Translations under genes and position numbers: made by a program
Source: Leptolinea sp964420995
GTDB taxonomy: Bacteria > Chloroflexota > Anaerolineae > Anaerolineales > Anaerolineaceae
Assembly: GCA_964420995.1 (NCBI GenBank)
Contig: CAYQUX010000020.1
Location: forward strand, 22,750 to 86,749
Reading direction: 5' to 3'
Length of the DNA: 64,000 nt
The notes under the pieces: generated by a model
What the model was told of the DNA's origin: nothing
Databases searched by the model: none
What the model saw: only the letters and a program-made list of their open reading frames with translations
Shown here: positions 42,630 through 51,065 of the stretch, one piece after another
Layout: each line of letters begins with the position of its first letter
Position numbering within the stretch: position 1 is the stretch's first letter

Positions 42630-42707
42630 TGCCCTGGTTGGTTTAGACAAGGGCCTGTCCTGGTTGGTTTAGACAAGGGCCTGCCCTGGTTGGTTTAGAC
42701 AAGGGCA
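42630..42707 (+). repeat. Three tandem copies of a 26-base unit
   Basis: The units at 42630-42655, 42656-42681 and 42682-42707 read TG(C/T)CCTGGTTGGTTTAG followed by ACAAGGGCC, with one or two differences. They are directly adjacent with no spacers, so this is a minisatellite and not a CRISPR. The array begins just after a fragment AGCGGGGAGTAGATT (42611-42625) that matches the end of the tRNA-like repeat, as though inserted into it. Confidence 0.85.
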
Positions 42708-42711
42708 CCGA

Positions 42712-42830
42712 TAGAATTGAAAACGCCAGCCCTTGCGGGCTGACGTTATAGTGGAGTGTGCCTTGCAGCCTTTTCGTTAGTAACGGCGAGTGGACACTTG
42801 TACCCTTATGGGTATTCAACGCACAACCTC
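42712..42830 (-). repeat. Partial copy A of the tRNA-like RNA repeat (tail and hairpin)
   Basis: Hairpin CAGCCC-TTGC-GGGCTG at 42727-42742 and the following gtgccttgcagcc match the region downstream of the RNA at 44293-44340. The tRNA-like end itself is altered (ggcgagtggacac at 42783). It is followed by a TACCC-hairpin variant also found at 63886-63900. No promoter is retained, so it is probably not functional. Confidence 0.6.
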
Positions 42831-43061
42831 GGGGTAATGAGACTCAAACATGGAAAGTTAAAACGTAGAACCTATATCTAGACGTTTTTTATCGGCATGA
42901 ACCGACCTGGGATCTTGTTCAAGTTGCGAACTATTTTATTAGGTCTCATGTACTATTTGTTACCAGGGGACCATGTCTATCTTCACAATTAAGTTGGTAT
43001 TCCCTCATGGATCATATCACCATGACCCATTTTGATCCCGGTCATACTGCACCAAATCCTT

Positions 43062-44114
43062 TTAAAATTGCTTCATCAATTCCACCAGCTCAAGATCGAT
43101 CCGTTGAGGATTGTCATACGGAGCATGATGCTCAAACAATTGTTCACCCTTGCTCATCAATCCAAAATCAAGGTTTTTATATGTCCAATACGTCCATCCA
43201 ATTTCGTTTTCCTTGAAGATTTCTAGAACAGCTCTCATCCAGTTCATCTGGCTATGCCGGTCAGGTCCGGCCATATAAACCCCAAATTCATTGCAAGCCA
43301 CCCGTGTATGGTATTTTTCTCTGAAATTAAACACTTGTTGCATAGACTCATGCAATTTTTGCTTGTTCCATAAGCCACTTTCGATGGTCAGATTGCTCTT
43401 TTCCTTCATCACTGGGTAGTTCCCCGGAAAGCTAAGCGTTTGTTTGAAAGCACGTTCGCGAATCCACGGAGCTCGTTGGTGAGTAAAAATGATTGGTAAG
43501 TAATAATGAAAGCTGTAAACGATATTTTCATCGTCAAGGGGGGTGAGATATTCGAACTGGCTCGGGGTATTCCATTGGTTCGAACCGATCAACAAGGTGG
43601 CTTTTGGTGCAAAACGGCGAATCTCGCCTGCGATTTCCGCCTTCACCACATTCCAGGTTTGTGCATCTGGAGCAACGGGTTCATTCAATGGTTCAAGTAA
43701 AATTCCTTCGAAGGATCCCAATCGCTCAGCGAGGATCGCCCAAATTTTCAGACAATCCTTGCGTTGTGAAGCATTGGTAAAGAAAGATAGTTCACCATGT
43801 ATGGCCGCCTCAAAGTTATGCCCGGGGCAGCGGTGTAAATCCACAATTACTTTTAGCCCAGTTCTTGTTAGCCCTTTAACTGCATTCTCATATCGCAAGA
43901 GTACTTCTTCACGAGGATTAATCTCTACGGTAAACGCGTTGGTCCAATCCAATGGTAAACGAACATGATCAAAACCCCAGGTTTTCACCTGTTCGAAATC
44001 CTGTTCACTGATAAAGCCATCGATATGCCCCATCATTCCCGGGAATGTTTTTGGATCTTTCTCTTGAATGTTATCAATTTGACTGAACCACCCACCTAAA
44101 TTCACACCTTTCAT
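43062..44114 (-). CDS. Glycoside hydrolase family 5 endoglucanase-like protein
   Basis: The 350-residue (beta/alpha)8 glycosidase starts MKGVNLGGWF. It has FDHVRLPLDW, GLKVIVDLHRCPGHN, the acid/base glutamate in LLEPLNEPV, YSFHYYLPIIFTHQ and the nucleophile glutamate in VACNEFGVY. The motif set fits GH5 (clan GH-A) cellulases and glucosidases. There is no signal peptide, so it acts on oligosaccharides in the cytoplasm or is exported by other means. It stands between repeat copies A and B as a single-gene module. The ATG at 44114 is chosen over a GTG three codons upstream. Confidence 0.9.
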   Translation of the reverse strand: MKGVNLGGWFSQIDNIQEKDPKTFPGMMGHIDGFISEQDFEQVKTWGFDHVRLPLDWTNAFTVEINPREEVLLRYENAVKGLTRTGLKVIVDLHRCPGHNFEAAIHGELSFFTNASQRKDCLKIWAILAERLGSFEGILLEPLNEPVAPDAQTWNVVKAEIAGEIRRFAPKATLLIGSNQWNTPSQFEYLTPLDDENIVYSFHYYLPIIFTHQRAPWIRERAFKQTLSFPGNYPVMKEKSNLTIESGLWNKQKLHESMQQVFNFREKYHTRVACNEFGVYMAGPDRHSQMNWMRAVLEIFKENEIGWTYWTYKNLDFGLMSKGEQLFEHHAPYDNPQRIDLELVELMKQF

Positions 44115-44283
44115 TCTCGGCACCTTATCTTATTCATTTTTGCTCTAGATTATCGATGATAATTTTATATAACACGTCCTCTGGCGTCAAATTCCTTTAT
44201 GTTGGATTAGTCAATCACATCTGGTAGAGTGATGGATGTATTCCCCGATAAAGGTACATGCACTTCGAAGACGTTCATACCAA

Positions 44284-44519
44284 TAAAAAAAGCAGCCCTT
44301 GCGGGCTGACGTTATAGTGGAGTGTGCCTTGCGGCATTTCTGTTAGTAGCGGGGAGTGGATTCGAACCACTGACCTCCGGGTTTTGAGTCAAAATACTGA
44401 ATCCGTGCCATTTGTGCGGCGGACTCTGCAAACACTTGCACCTGCTGCAAGTGCAGGTGTCAGCCGACCTGACGAACTCTAGTCCACGCTTGCCGGGCAC
44501 GCTGCGGTAGCTAGTCGAT
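44284..44519 (-). ncRNA. Structured RNA with tRNA-like 3' end, copy B
   Basis: On the minus strand a promoter TTGACG (44554-44549), 17-base spacer and TACTAT (44531-44526) precedes an RNA of about 180-235 bases. Near the 5' end ACGAAC can pair with a later GTTCGT. A hairpin CACCTGC/GCAGGTG follows. The 3' part has a T-arm AGTGG-TTCGAAT-CCACT (44371-44355), an acceptor-like CCCCGCT (44354-44348) and then ACTA instead of ACCA. Two hairpins follow; the last, CAGCCC-GCAA-GGGCTG with a T run, is a terminator. No regular 5' acceptor, D-arm or anticodon arm is found, so it is not a normal tRNA. AGCGTGG, 5' of the hairpin, could pair with the acceptor strand with one mismatch. Confidence 0.6.
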
Positions 44520-44687
44520 GTTCGTATAGTATCTGTCTTACGTGGGTTCGTCAAGTACTTTTTCTATAGTATCTGATCTGTATCGAATATTACTTTGTTA
44601 TATAAAAACTGTTTTTCCCCCGCCCATTAAACTTCACTAACAAACCAGTGGGGTTAGTATTACAAGGGGTGCATAGATCTCGACCAT

Positions 44688-44915
44688 TTACCATTTGGTT
44701 TTTGGTGAATCTTCGCCAATTTTCTCGATTTGGCCTTGATTTTTATTTTTTCGTAGGTTACGCAAGGCTAGTATAAGTGCAATTGGCCAAAAGTGAAAAA
44801 TCATCGGAGCACCACAATCAGGGCAAGGCAAAATACCTGCACCGCCTAATGCAACAACACCAAGCCAGGGTTTAATAAGTCGCCACTTAATTATTTTCTG
44901 TAAATTAGATTTCAT
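44688..44915 (-). CDS. Small hypothetical protein with CPDCG motif
   Basis: The 75-residue protein has a basic N-terminus, one hydrophobic segment interrupted by C-P-D-C-G (residues 31-35), a second hydrophobic segment (FHFWPIALILALRN) and a charged tail. The two cysteines could bind a metal or be a thiol pair. I do not recognise a family. It is alone, divergent from the metal transporter, with no evident partner. Confidence 0.45.
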   Translation of the reverse strand: MKSNLQKIIKWRLIKPWLGVVALGGAGILPCPDCGAPMIFHFWPIALILALRNLRKNKNQGQIEKIGEDSPKTKW

Positions 44916-45191
44916 ACTAGAAAGTATATACCAAGATTTAGGTGAAATGAAAGCAAGGCTAAAATAAATTTTTCCTTCACTTCCCCTTTCGTTTTATTCC
45001 GAAAACTTTTTCTCAGGGGCATATTCCTGTTTCAAAAAATATACCATTTGGTCATTACTTTCTGTGTGCAGAGTAAATACTCATCCCAATCTTGTGCCAT
45101 TTGATACAAAGAACAAGCCCAATTCGGCACACCACATGTTTTTAAAAGAGAATAATATCTACTAAAGAAAAAAAAGATTGGAGATTTTTCA

Positions 45192-46067
45192 ATGAGATTC
45201 AAAATAGTACTTTCAATAATGATATTTGCCTTAATGACAGCAGCCTGTACACCTGCTGCCACACCAACCGCCACTCCTGCTCTCGAAGGCTCCATTGAGC
45301 CCCTAAATGTCACGGTGAGTATACTGCCGCAAAAGTATTTTGTTGAGCGTGTAGGCGGAGATCTGGTAAACGTTAGTGTAATGGTTCAACCCGGCGAAAG
45401 TCCGGCGACCTATGAACCAAAACCAGAGCAGATGACTGCGTTGTCAAACGCGGATGCGTACATCAGTATCGGTGTTCCCTTTGAAAAAGCATGGCTGGAA
45501 AAATTTCAAGCAGCAAACTCTAACATGAAAATGGTAGACACTACCCAGGGAATTGATCGCAAAGCAACATCAGACGGAGGCTTTGATCCGCATATATGGC
45601 TCTCACCTTCGCTGGTAAAAATTCAATCTGTGAATATTTTTTCGGCACTGGCAGCACTCGACCCTGCCAATGAAGGGGTATATAAAGCTAATCTTGACGT
45701 TTTTATTTCGGATATTGATAAATTGGACTCAAACATCCGTACAACGCTGGAAAAGACTGAAAGTAAAAAGTTTATTGTTTTCCACCCGGCATGGGGATAC
45801 TTTGCGCAAGACTATGGCTTGGAAATGATCCCGGTGGAAGTTGGCGGACAGGAGCCCAGCGCTCAAGAGTTGGCAGCATTGATAAAGCAAGCAAAAGTTG
45901 AAAATATCAAAGTTGTTTTTGCCCAGCCGGAGTTTAGCCAGGAAGATGCGAAGACTATTGCACAAGAAATTGGTGGAGAGGTTATTCTTATCGGTCCACT
46001 CAACCCAGATTGGTTAAATAATCTGAATAAAGTTGCTGAAACTTTTGCAAATGTGCTGAATAAGTAG
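45192..46067 (+). CDS. Metal ABC transporter binding lipoprotein (ZnuA/TroA family)
   Basis: The 291-residue lipoprotein (lipobox MTAAC) is of the cluster A-I metal-binding class. It shows VSILPQKYFVERVGGD, MVQPGESPATYEPKPEQM, FDPHIWLSP, FHPAWGYFAQDYGL and ILIGPLNPDW. Zinc and manganese ligands usually include a histidine in the G-x-x-P-H segment; here that position is A (E-S-P-A-T-Y), while the other two histidines remain. The ligand set may therefore be atypical and the metal is uncertain. It is followed by ATPase and permease genes, so it is a complete importer. Confidence 0.9.
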   Translation: MRFKIVLSIMIFALMTAACTPAATPTATPALEGSIEPLNVTVSILPQKYFVERVGGDLVNVSVMVQPGESPATYEPKPEQMTALSNADAYISIGVPFEKAWLEKFQAANSNMKMVDTTQGIDRKATSDGGFDPHIWLSPSLVKIQSVNIFSALAALDPANEGVYKANLDVFISDIDKLDSNIRTTLEKTESKKFIVFHPAWGYFAQDYGLEMIPVEVGGQEPSAQELAALIKQAKVENIKVVFAQPEFSQEDAKTIAQEIGGEVILIGPLNPDWLNNLNKVAETFANVLNK

Positions 46068-46158
46068 ATTCGATATATTTTACAAATGTGCCGGAGTATT
46101 TTCTCTTCGGCACATTAATTATTTTTAAGGCTAAGATGATTGATTTGTTGGGAAAAAA

Positions 46159-46929
46159 GTGAAAATAGTGAATGAGTCTGTTCTTTCAATTCGAAATTTA
46201 TATGCGGAATATGACAATGAAATCATTCTGCAAGATGTAAATCTTGAAGTAGTTGCCAGTGATTTTATTGGTTTAATTGGCCCGAATGGGGGCGGAAAGT
46301 CTACCTTGTTGAAAGTTATCCTGGGATTGCTACCACCTCGGCGAGGTGAGGTTGTTATACTTGGTAACGATGTGTATCATGGACGGCACTTGATTGGATA
46401 TGTGCCGCAGTTTATAGAAACTGATCGCGATTTTCCTGTCTCAGTCTGGGATACGGTTAGAATGGGGTTGTTGGGAGGCTGGCAGCTGTTTTCACGCTTA
46501 TCGAGCGTTGATTCTGACCGAATCGCATCGGCTCTAAAACAGGTAGGCATGCTGGATTTAAGCAAAAAACCTATGGGGGAACTCTCAGGTGGACAGCGCC
46601 AACGCATTTTCATCGCACGGGCTTTAATATCAGACCCAAAAATTCTTTTGTTGGATGAACCAACTGCCTCAGTTGATCCAAATGCAACCAAGGATATTTA
46701 CGAACTGTTCAGTGAACTCAACCATCGGATGGCAATCTTACTCGTTTCCCATGATATGATGGCAATTTCTTCCTTCACTAAGACGGTTGCCTGTCTGAAC
46801 CGCAAGCTGGTTTACCATAATAGTAAGGAACTGACCTCCGAGATGTTGGAACAGGTATATGGATGTCCAGTAGATCTGATCGCTCATGGCGTTCCACACC
46901 GCGTATTACAGGTTCATAAGGATAATTAA
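46159..46929 (+). CDS. Metal ABC transporter ATPase (ZnuC/TroB family)
   Basis: The 256-residue single-cassette ATPase starts with GTG. It has GPNGGGKST (Walker A), the LSGGQRQRIFIARAL signature, LLLDEPTASVD (Walker B) and a switch histidine in LVSHD. The sequence GYVPQFIETDRDFPVSVWD is typical of zinc/manganese importers. It is separated from the binding-protein gene by 91 bases and touches the permease gene (one-base gap). Confidence 0.93.
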   Translation: MKIVNESVLSIRNLYAEYDNEIILQDVNLEVVASDFIGLIGPNGGGKSTLLKVILGLLPPRRGEVVILGNDVYHGRHLIGYVPQFIETDRDFPVSVWDTVRMGLLGGWQLFSRLSSVDSDRIASALKQVGMLDLSKKPMGELSGGQRQRIFIARALISDPKILLLDEPTASVDPNATKDIYELFSELNHRMAILLVSHDMMAISSFTKTVACLNRKLVYHNSKELTSEMLEQVYGCPVDLIAHGVPHRVLQVHKDN

Positions 46930-46930
46930 C

Positions 46931-47776
46931 ATGTATCAATTTCTGAATGCTTTGCAATTTGATTTTATGCGCAACGCCTTGACAGCTGGATTGCTGGTTA
47001 GTCTGGCGGCAGGTATTGTGGGTGTCTATGTAGTATTGAACCGTGTAACCATTTTAAGCGGGGGAATTGCTCATGCCGCTTATGGAGGTGTAGGGATTGC
47101 TTATTTTTTTGGCTTCGATCCGCTTCTTGGAGGCGTAATCTTCAGCTTATTTGCTTCCTTTCTGATGAATATTGTCCAACGAGTAGCTCGACAGCGGACG
47201 GATATGCTAATTGGCGTCATGTGGGCAGTAGGCATGGCCATCGGGATTATTTTTATTGACCGCACCCCGGGATACAAAGTTGATTTGATGAGCTACCTGT
47301 TTGGAAGTCTTCTGGCGGTCTCACAGAAGGAAATTATTACCATCCTTGTTTTGGATGTGATTGTGTTGATAACTGTCCTGGCTCTCTATCGAAATATCCT
47401 GGCGACTTCTTATGATGCGACTTTTGCAACCGTGCGCGGAGTACCAGTTAATGCCATTTCTTTAATCCTAACCGCGTTGATTGCCCTGACGGTGGTGATG
47501 ATGATGCGGGTTGTGGGTTTGATCCTGGTTATTGCGCTGCTAACCCTTCCAGCTGCGGTTGCTGGCCTTTTTTCCCGCAACATGTTGAAGATGATGGTAA
47601 TTGCCAGTCTTCTGGGCATGGTGTTTACGGTTACTGGTTTGTGGTTATCTTACATTTACAATCTCACATCCGGTGCATCAATTATTCTGGTCGCAGCAGT
47701 TGCATACGGGGTTGGTCTGATAATCAAGCGCGGCATCACAAGACCGGAATTATCAAACCTCAAGAATGACCTTTAG
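46931..47776 (+). CDS. Metal ABC transporter permease (ZnuB/TroC family)
   Basis: This 281-residue membrane protein of the ABC-3 family has about eight helices. It contains TILSGGIAHAAYGGVGIAYF (the S-x-x-x-A-H-A segment in the pore region), GVMWAVGMAIGIIF and VVGLILVIALLTLPAAVAGLF. ATG at 46931 is chosen, directly after the ATPase stop. Its last 17 bases overlap the end of the convergent Crp-like gene. Confidence 0.93.
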   Translation: MYQFLNALQFDFMRNALTAGLLVSLAAGIVGVYVVLNRVTILSGGIAHAAYGGVGIAYFFGFDPLLGGVIFSLFASFLMNIVQRVARQRTDMLIGVMWAVGMAIGIIFIDRTPGYKVDLMSYLFGSLLAVSQKEIITILVLDVIVLITVLALYRNILATSYDATFATVRGVPVNAISLILTALIALTVVMMMRVVGLILVIALLTLPAAVAGLFSRNMLKMMVIASLLGMVFTVTGLWLSYIYNLTSGASIILVAAVAYGVGLIIKRGITRPELSNLKNDL

Positions 47777-48677
47777 GCGCAGGTTCCCGCAGGCAGAATC
47801 GCTCGTTATTTGCCTTTCCAATGGTAATTAGTTTATCAGTTGCTCGTAATTCTCCCAGAACACGGGTGATAGAAGAACGGGTTGCCCCTACAGCATTTGC
47901 CAGTTGGATGTGGGTAATTCGAACATCAATCATAATTCCTTGATCGCATGCAACGCCAAACTGCCCGGCTAATAATCCCATAATACCCAAAATACGTTGA
48001 TCCAGGTATGGCCGTGCTTGCATGGCAGCCCAACCCTCCATTTGCTGCAGTCTGGTACGTAGTTTTTTTGAAAAATCTATTTGGTGTTGGGCATTATCCC
48101 AATTGCTGATAGAAACTAAGGCGTTTGTATGCGCCAAAATTTGAATGTGACAATTATCCGCAGGATGAGTTATTAACAATTGTCCAGGACCACTCAAACC
48201 TAATAATACTTCTGCACCATCCTGGTGGATCATTGTGGTAGCCAAAACCCCATTGATCACTTCAAGAACTGTGTCCTCTTCAAAGAATATCAGATCACCC
48301 CGATGGTATTGGCGTTGAATACTTTCTTGTGATCTTGTATGCATGGGCCGCATCTCAATAAGGGTGCGCAAGATTGTTTGAATGATTACTTGTGGCGGTG
48401 TTTCGCTATGAAAAACAGCTCTTGCACCTGCCAGATAAGCCTCAGATGACAAGGAAGGATCATCGAATTGTACCCATGCGAACAATGGAAGCTTGGTATT
48501 GAGATGCAAGAATGAACTGTTGTCAATTATTTGCAAAATTGCGTCTGCAGGTAGCGTTTCGGGCATGTTCTTTAAGGGGTGAAACATTAGCGTAAATTGA
48601 TTGGATTTAAGAAAATCAATAATTGGGAAAGAATATTCTGGTTTTCCAAGAACTAGAAGTATCGGTAGGTTTGCCAT
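47760..48677 (-). CDS. Crp/Fnr-family regulator with receiver-like N-terminal extension
   Basis: From ATG 48677 the protein has about 305 residues. Residues 1-110 (PILLVLGKPEYSFPIIDFLK, AWVQFDDPSLSSEAYLAGAR) look like a degenerate response-regulator receiver lacking the usual aspartate cluster. A cyclic-nucleotide-binding beta-roll follows (HRGDLIFFEEDTVLEVINGV), then a Crp helix-turn-helix (THIQLANAVGATRSSITRVL). No conserved cysteines suggest a cluster. It converges on the metal transporter operon and may control it, but no operator was found. An upstream TTG would add 11 residues. Confidence 0.75.
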   Translation of the reverse strand: MANLPILLVLGKPEYSFPIIDFLKSNQFTLMFHPLKNMPETLPADAILQIIDNSSFLHLNTKLPLFAWVQFDDPSLSSEAYLAGARAVFHSETPPQVIIQTILRTLIEMRPMHTRSQESIQRQYHRGDLIFFEEDTVLEVINGVLATTMIHQDGAEVLLGLSGPGQLLITHPADNCHIQILAHTNALVSISNWDNAQHQIDFSKKLRTRLQQMEGWAAMQARPYLDQRILGIMGLLAGQFGVACDQGIMIDVRITHIQLANAVGATRSSITRVLGELRATDKLITIGKANNERFCLREPAPKGHS

Positions 48678-49013
48678 TCTTTTTATGTTTCTCCGCAAAT
48701 ATCGACGCAATTATGATGATTTCGCAAAATTTTAATTGCAACGGTTTATTTCTATCCTACCATAATCAGATTTCTCGTTGTTAGTTTTTATATTTCCCCG
48801 ATATTTTGAGACTTAAGAAAACACATAATTGGTGATAATTAATTTGCAAAGATAAGGAATTGCTTGAACTAAACCCCACCTACTGAGATTGATATATTGG
48901 AATGAAATCGCTGGAATAATACTCTTGACCGATCTCAAGAAGAGAATTCGTTAGTAGTCAACAAATATTTCTCTTCTCAATTAAATAGTTAGAGGAATCA
49001 ACGCAAGTTTAAA

Positions 49014-49221
49014 CCAAAAACGACCATTGCTGGTCGCTTGGAAAATAGTAGCGGGGAGTGGATTCGAACCACTGACCTCCGGGTTTTGAGTCAAAATACT
49101 GAATCCGTGCCATTTGTGCGGCGGACTCTGCAAACACTTGCACCTGCTGCAAGTGCAGGTGTCAGCCGACCTGACGAACTCTGGTCCACGCTTGCCGGGC
49201 ACGCTGTGGTTGCTAGTCGAT
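49014..49221 (-). ncRNA. Structured RNA with tRNA-like 3' end, copy C
   Basis: This RNA is the same family as at 44284. Promoter TTGACG (49256-49251), 17-base spacer, TACTAT (49233-49228). The body differs at a few bases, among them CCAC against CCGC opposite GTGG, which keeps pairing. T-arm 49073-49057, acceptor-like CCCCGCT 49056-49050 and ACTA follow. The terminator differs from copy B in sequence but not in form: CGACCA-GCAA-TGGTCG (49036-49021) then five T. Change of the terminator with conservation of the RNA body suggests the RNA is the selected unit. Confidence 0.6.
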
Positions 49222-49480
49222 GTTCGTATAGTATCTGTTTTTCCTGGGTTCGTCAAGTGTTTATAGAAGCCCTGTTTAAAAAATGCCTTTTACACAAAAC
49301 ATGCTTAAACTTAATATATTCTTTTTTCCATCCAAAAGCACCTGATTTTTCCCGGAGGATGAAACCAGCATGTAATTAGAAGTTCGAATCTTCAGAGAGT
49401 AGAGTAACTGTCAACATCCCACAATAATTTACCTGAAATTGGCAAATTAATTGATTTGCAGATTTTGTGAAGGCAAAGGG

Positions 49481-50104
49481 CTATACATTTTCTGGCATCG
49501 GAGGGGGATCGATTGAAGAACCTTTGAAGCCAACACTGCGGGCGCTGCCGGCCATACTAAGCCAGAATGAGATTTGCGCCATGTATTCCGGGGAATAGGG
49601 TTGGTCATTTTCAAACCACCAGTTCATCAATCCAATTTGAGCACTGGCGATATGATAGGCAATTATTTCTGCCGGAGCCATGAGTTGATCCGGTGGAAAC
49701 CGTGCATCTAGCTGTGTTTGAATTCTTTCCGCAAATAATTCGATCAATCGTTTCGTCAAAAGCTGACCGGCATGACTTGTAGATAAAAGGCGATATATCT
49801 TTCCATCTTCTTGAATCTGCTGATACAACGCCAGCATCGGTGAGTAGCCTTGTTGAATCTCTTCTTTGGATACCTGCTTGATATGCCTAGAAAGGTTTTC
49901 ATAAATCATATCGATACAATCGAACAGCAATTCCTCTATATTTTTATAGTGTCTGTAAAAAGTAACCCGAGCTGCTTCAGCCTCAGTGGCAATATCCTGG
50001 ATCGAAATCGCATCATAGCCTTTTTCAAGAAGCAAGCGGATGAAGGCTTCCCGCAAGCCGCGTTTGGTTTTAATCACTCGCAAATCATTTTGATTAATGC
50101 TCAT
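49481..50104 (-). CDS. TetR-family transcriptional regulator
   Basis: The 207-residue regulator has the helix-turn-helix KRGLREAFIRLLLEKGYDAISIQDIATEAEAARVTFYRHYKN at residues 14-55 and a helical sensor domain with several tryptophans near the C-terminus. It is divergent from the DJ-1/metallo-beta-lactamase gene group, with a 126-base shared promoter region that contains TGTTACAT and GTAACA half-sites. Control of those genes is likely. The ligand is unknown. Confidence 0.87.
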   Translation of the reverse strand: MSINQNDLRVIKTKRGLREAFIRLLLEKGYDAISIQDIATEAEAARVTFYRHYKNIEELLFDCIDMIYENLSRHIKQVSKEEIQQGYSPMLALYQQIQEDGKIYRLLSTSHAGQLLTKRLIELFAERIQTQLDARFPPDQLMAPAEIIAYHIASAQIGLMNWWFENDQPYSPEYMAQISFWLSMAGSARSVGFKGSSIDPPPMPENV

Positions 50105-50230
50105 AAAATTACACCTGTTACATAAGTTTCAGCGCCAGAAATTGCCCGTTGTTAAATTCGTAGATGTTTGATACGATACACATTGTAACATATAATTCAA
50201 ATTGACACAATCAATAGTGTAAAGGAAAAA

Positions 50231-51064
50231 ATGATGAACAGAACATTTCAAATCACAGCAATATCGTTAGTAGGGATCATTGCACTTATCCTGATCCTGC
50301 TACCACAGATCCTCAGTTGGATTGGATTCCATCCTGCCTATGATCAAGCAGAATACGATCTCGAGGGACGCCGGGCGCTCATCATTGCAACCAATCACGA
50401 TACTTTGGGTGATTCAGGTGATGCGACTGGCGTGTATGGGTCCGAATTGACCATCGCATATTATGAGTTCCTGGATGCCGGGATGGACGTCGATATTGCC
50501 AGCCCCGAAGGGGGCAAAATCCCCTTTGAACCAGTGAGTTTGCGTTGGCCGCTGGCCACACACGCCGACAAACGCTACCTGAACGATGAAGATGCCAAAA
50601 ACAAGACGCAAAACTCGTTCAGTATCGATGACGTGGATTTCACTGACTATGACATCATCTGGATGGCAGGCGGCTGGGGTGCAAGCTACGACCTGGGTTA
50701 CAGCGAAGTGCTTGGCGAGAAGATTTCAGAAGCCCATGCAGAAGGTATTCTGCTGGGTTCGGTGTGTCATGGCGTCCTTGGCTTTCGCATGGCAACCGAG
50801 GTTGACGGCAGGCCTCTGGTAGAAGGCAAAACGATGACCGGTGTCACCGACAAGCAGGTTGAAGAGCTTGGTATTGAAATTACCCCTCTGCATCCGGAAA
50901 CCGAATTGCGCAAGCAGAATGCCAACTTCGTCAGCAGCACTGCCTTCAGAGACTTCTTTGCGACCTATGTCGTTGTAGATGGCAATATTGTCACCGGGCA
51001 AAACCAGAATTCTTCTGGCGAAACTGCCCAAAAATTACTAAGACTATTAGCGAAGAAGAACTAA
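50231..51064 (+). CDS. DJ-1/PfpI-family protein with N-terminal membrane anchor
   Basis: The 277-residue protein has a transmembrane helix at residues 8-28 (ISLVGIIALILILLPQIL) and then a DJ-1/PfpI domain. The domain shows ALIIATNHDTLGDSG, MDVDIASPEGGKIPFEP, DYDIIWMAGGWG and the nucleophile-elbow cysteine in GSVCHGVLG. Relatives act as glyoxalases, chaperones or amidases. The domain faces the cell exterior if the helix is an uncleaved signal. It is the first gene of a run of exported hydrolase-like proteins. ATG at 50231 or 50234 is possible. Confidence 0.85.
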   Translation: MMNRTFQITAISLVGIIALILILLPQILSWIGFHPAYDQAEYDLEGRRALIIATNHDTLGDSGDATGVYGSELTIAYYEFLDAGMDVDIASPEGGKIPFEPVSLRWPLATHADKRYLNDEDAKNKTQNSFSIDDVDFTDYDIIWMAGGWGASYDLGYSEVLGEKISEAHAEGILLGSVCHGVLGFRMATEVDGRPLVEGKTMTGVTDKQVEELGIEITPLHPETELRKQNANFVSSTAFRDFFATYVVVDGNIVTGQNQNSSGETAQKLLRLLAKKN

Positions 51065-51065
51065 A

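Larger units (their letters stand above)
41753..43061. other. 1.3-kb region with no supported gene
   Basis: Several frames of 60-105 codons occur but lack ribosome binding sites, family motifs and sensible composition. The right half contains a 26-base tandem repeat and two fragments related to the RNA repeat, listed separately. The remainder looks like decayed or non-coding spacer. Confidence 0.5.

Noticed and set aside
42630..42707. Short repeats considered as a CRISPR array
   Set aside because: Units are adjacent without unique spacers, only three in number, and no cas genes are near.
44340..44520. Ordinary tRNA gene
   Set aside because: Only the T-arm and the acceptor 3' strand are recognisable. 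No D-arm, proper anticodon stem or matching seven-base 5' acceptor strand could be found (AGCGTGG gives one mismatch at an odd position).
44312..44554. Minus-strand frame of 80 codons (similar ones at 48981-49256 and 59490-59675)
   Set aside because: These are translations of the repeated RNA region; the end of each corresponds to the T-arm sequence, and promoters lie inside the frames.
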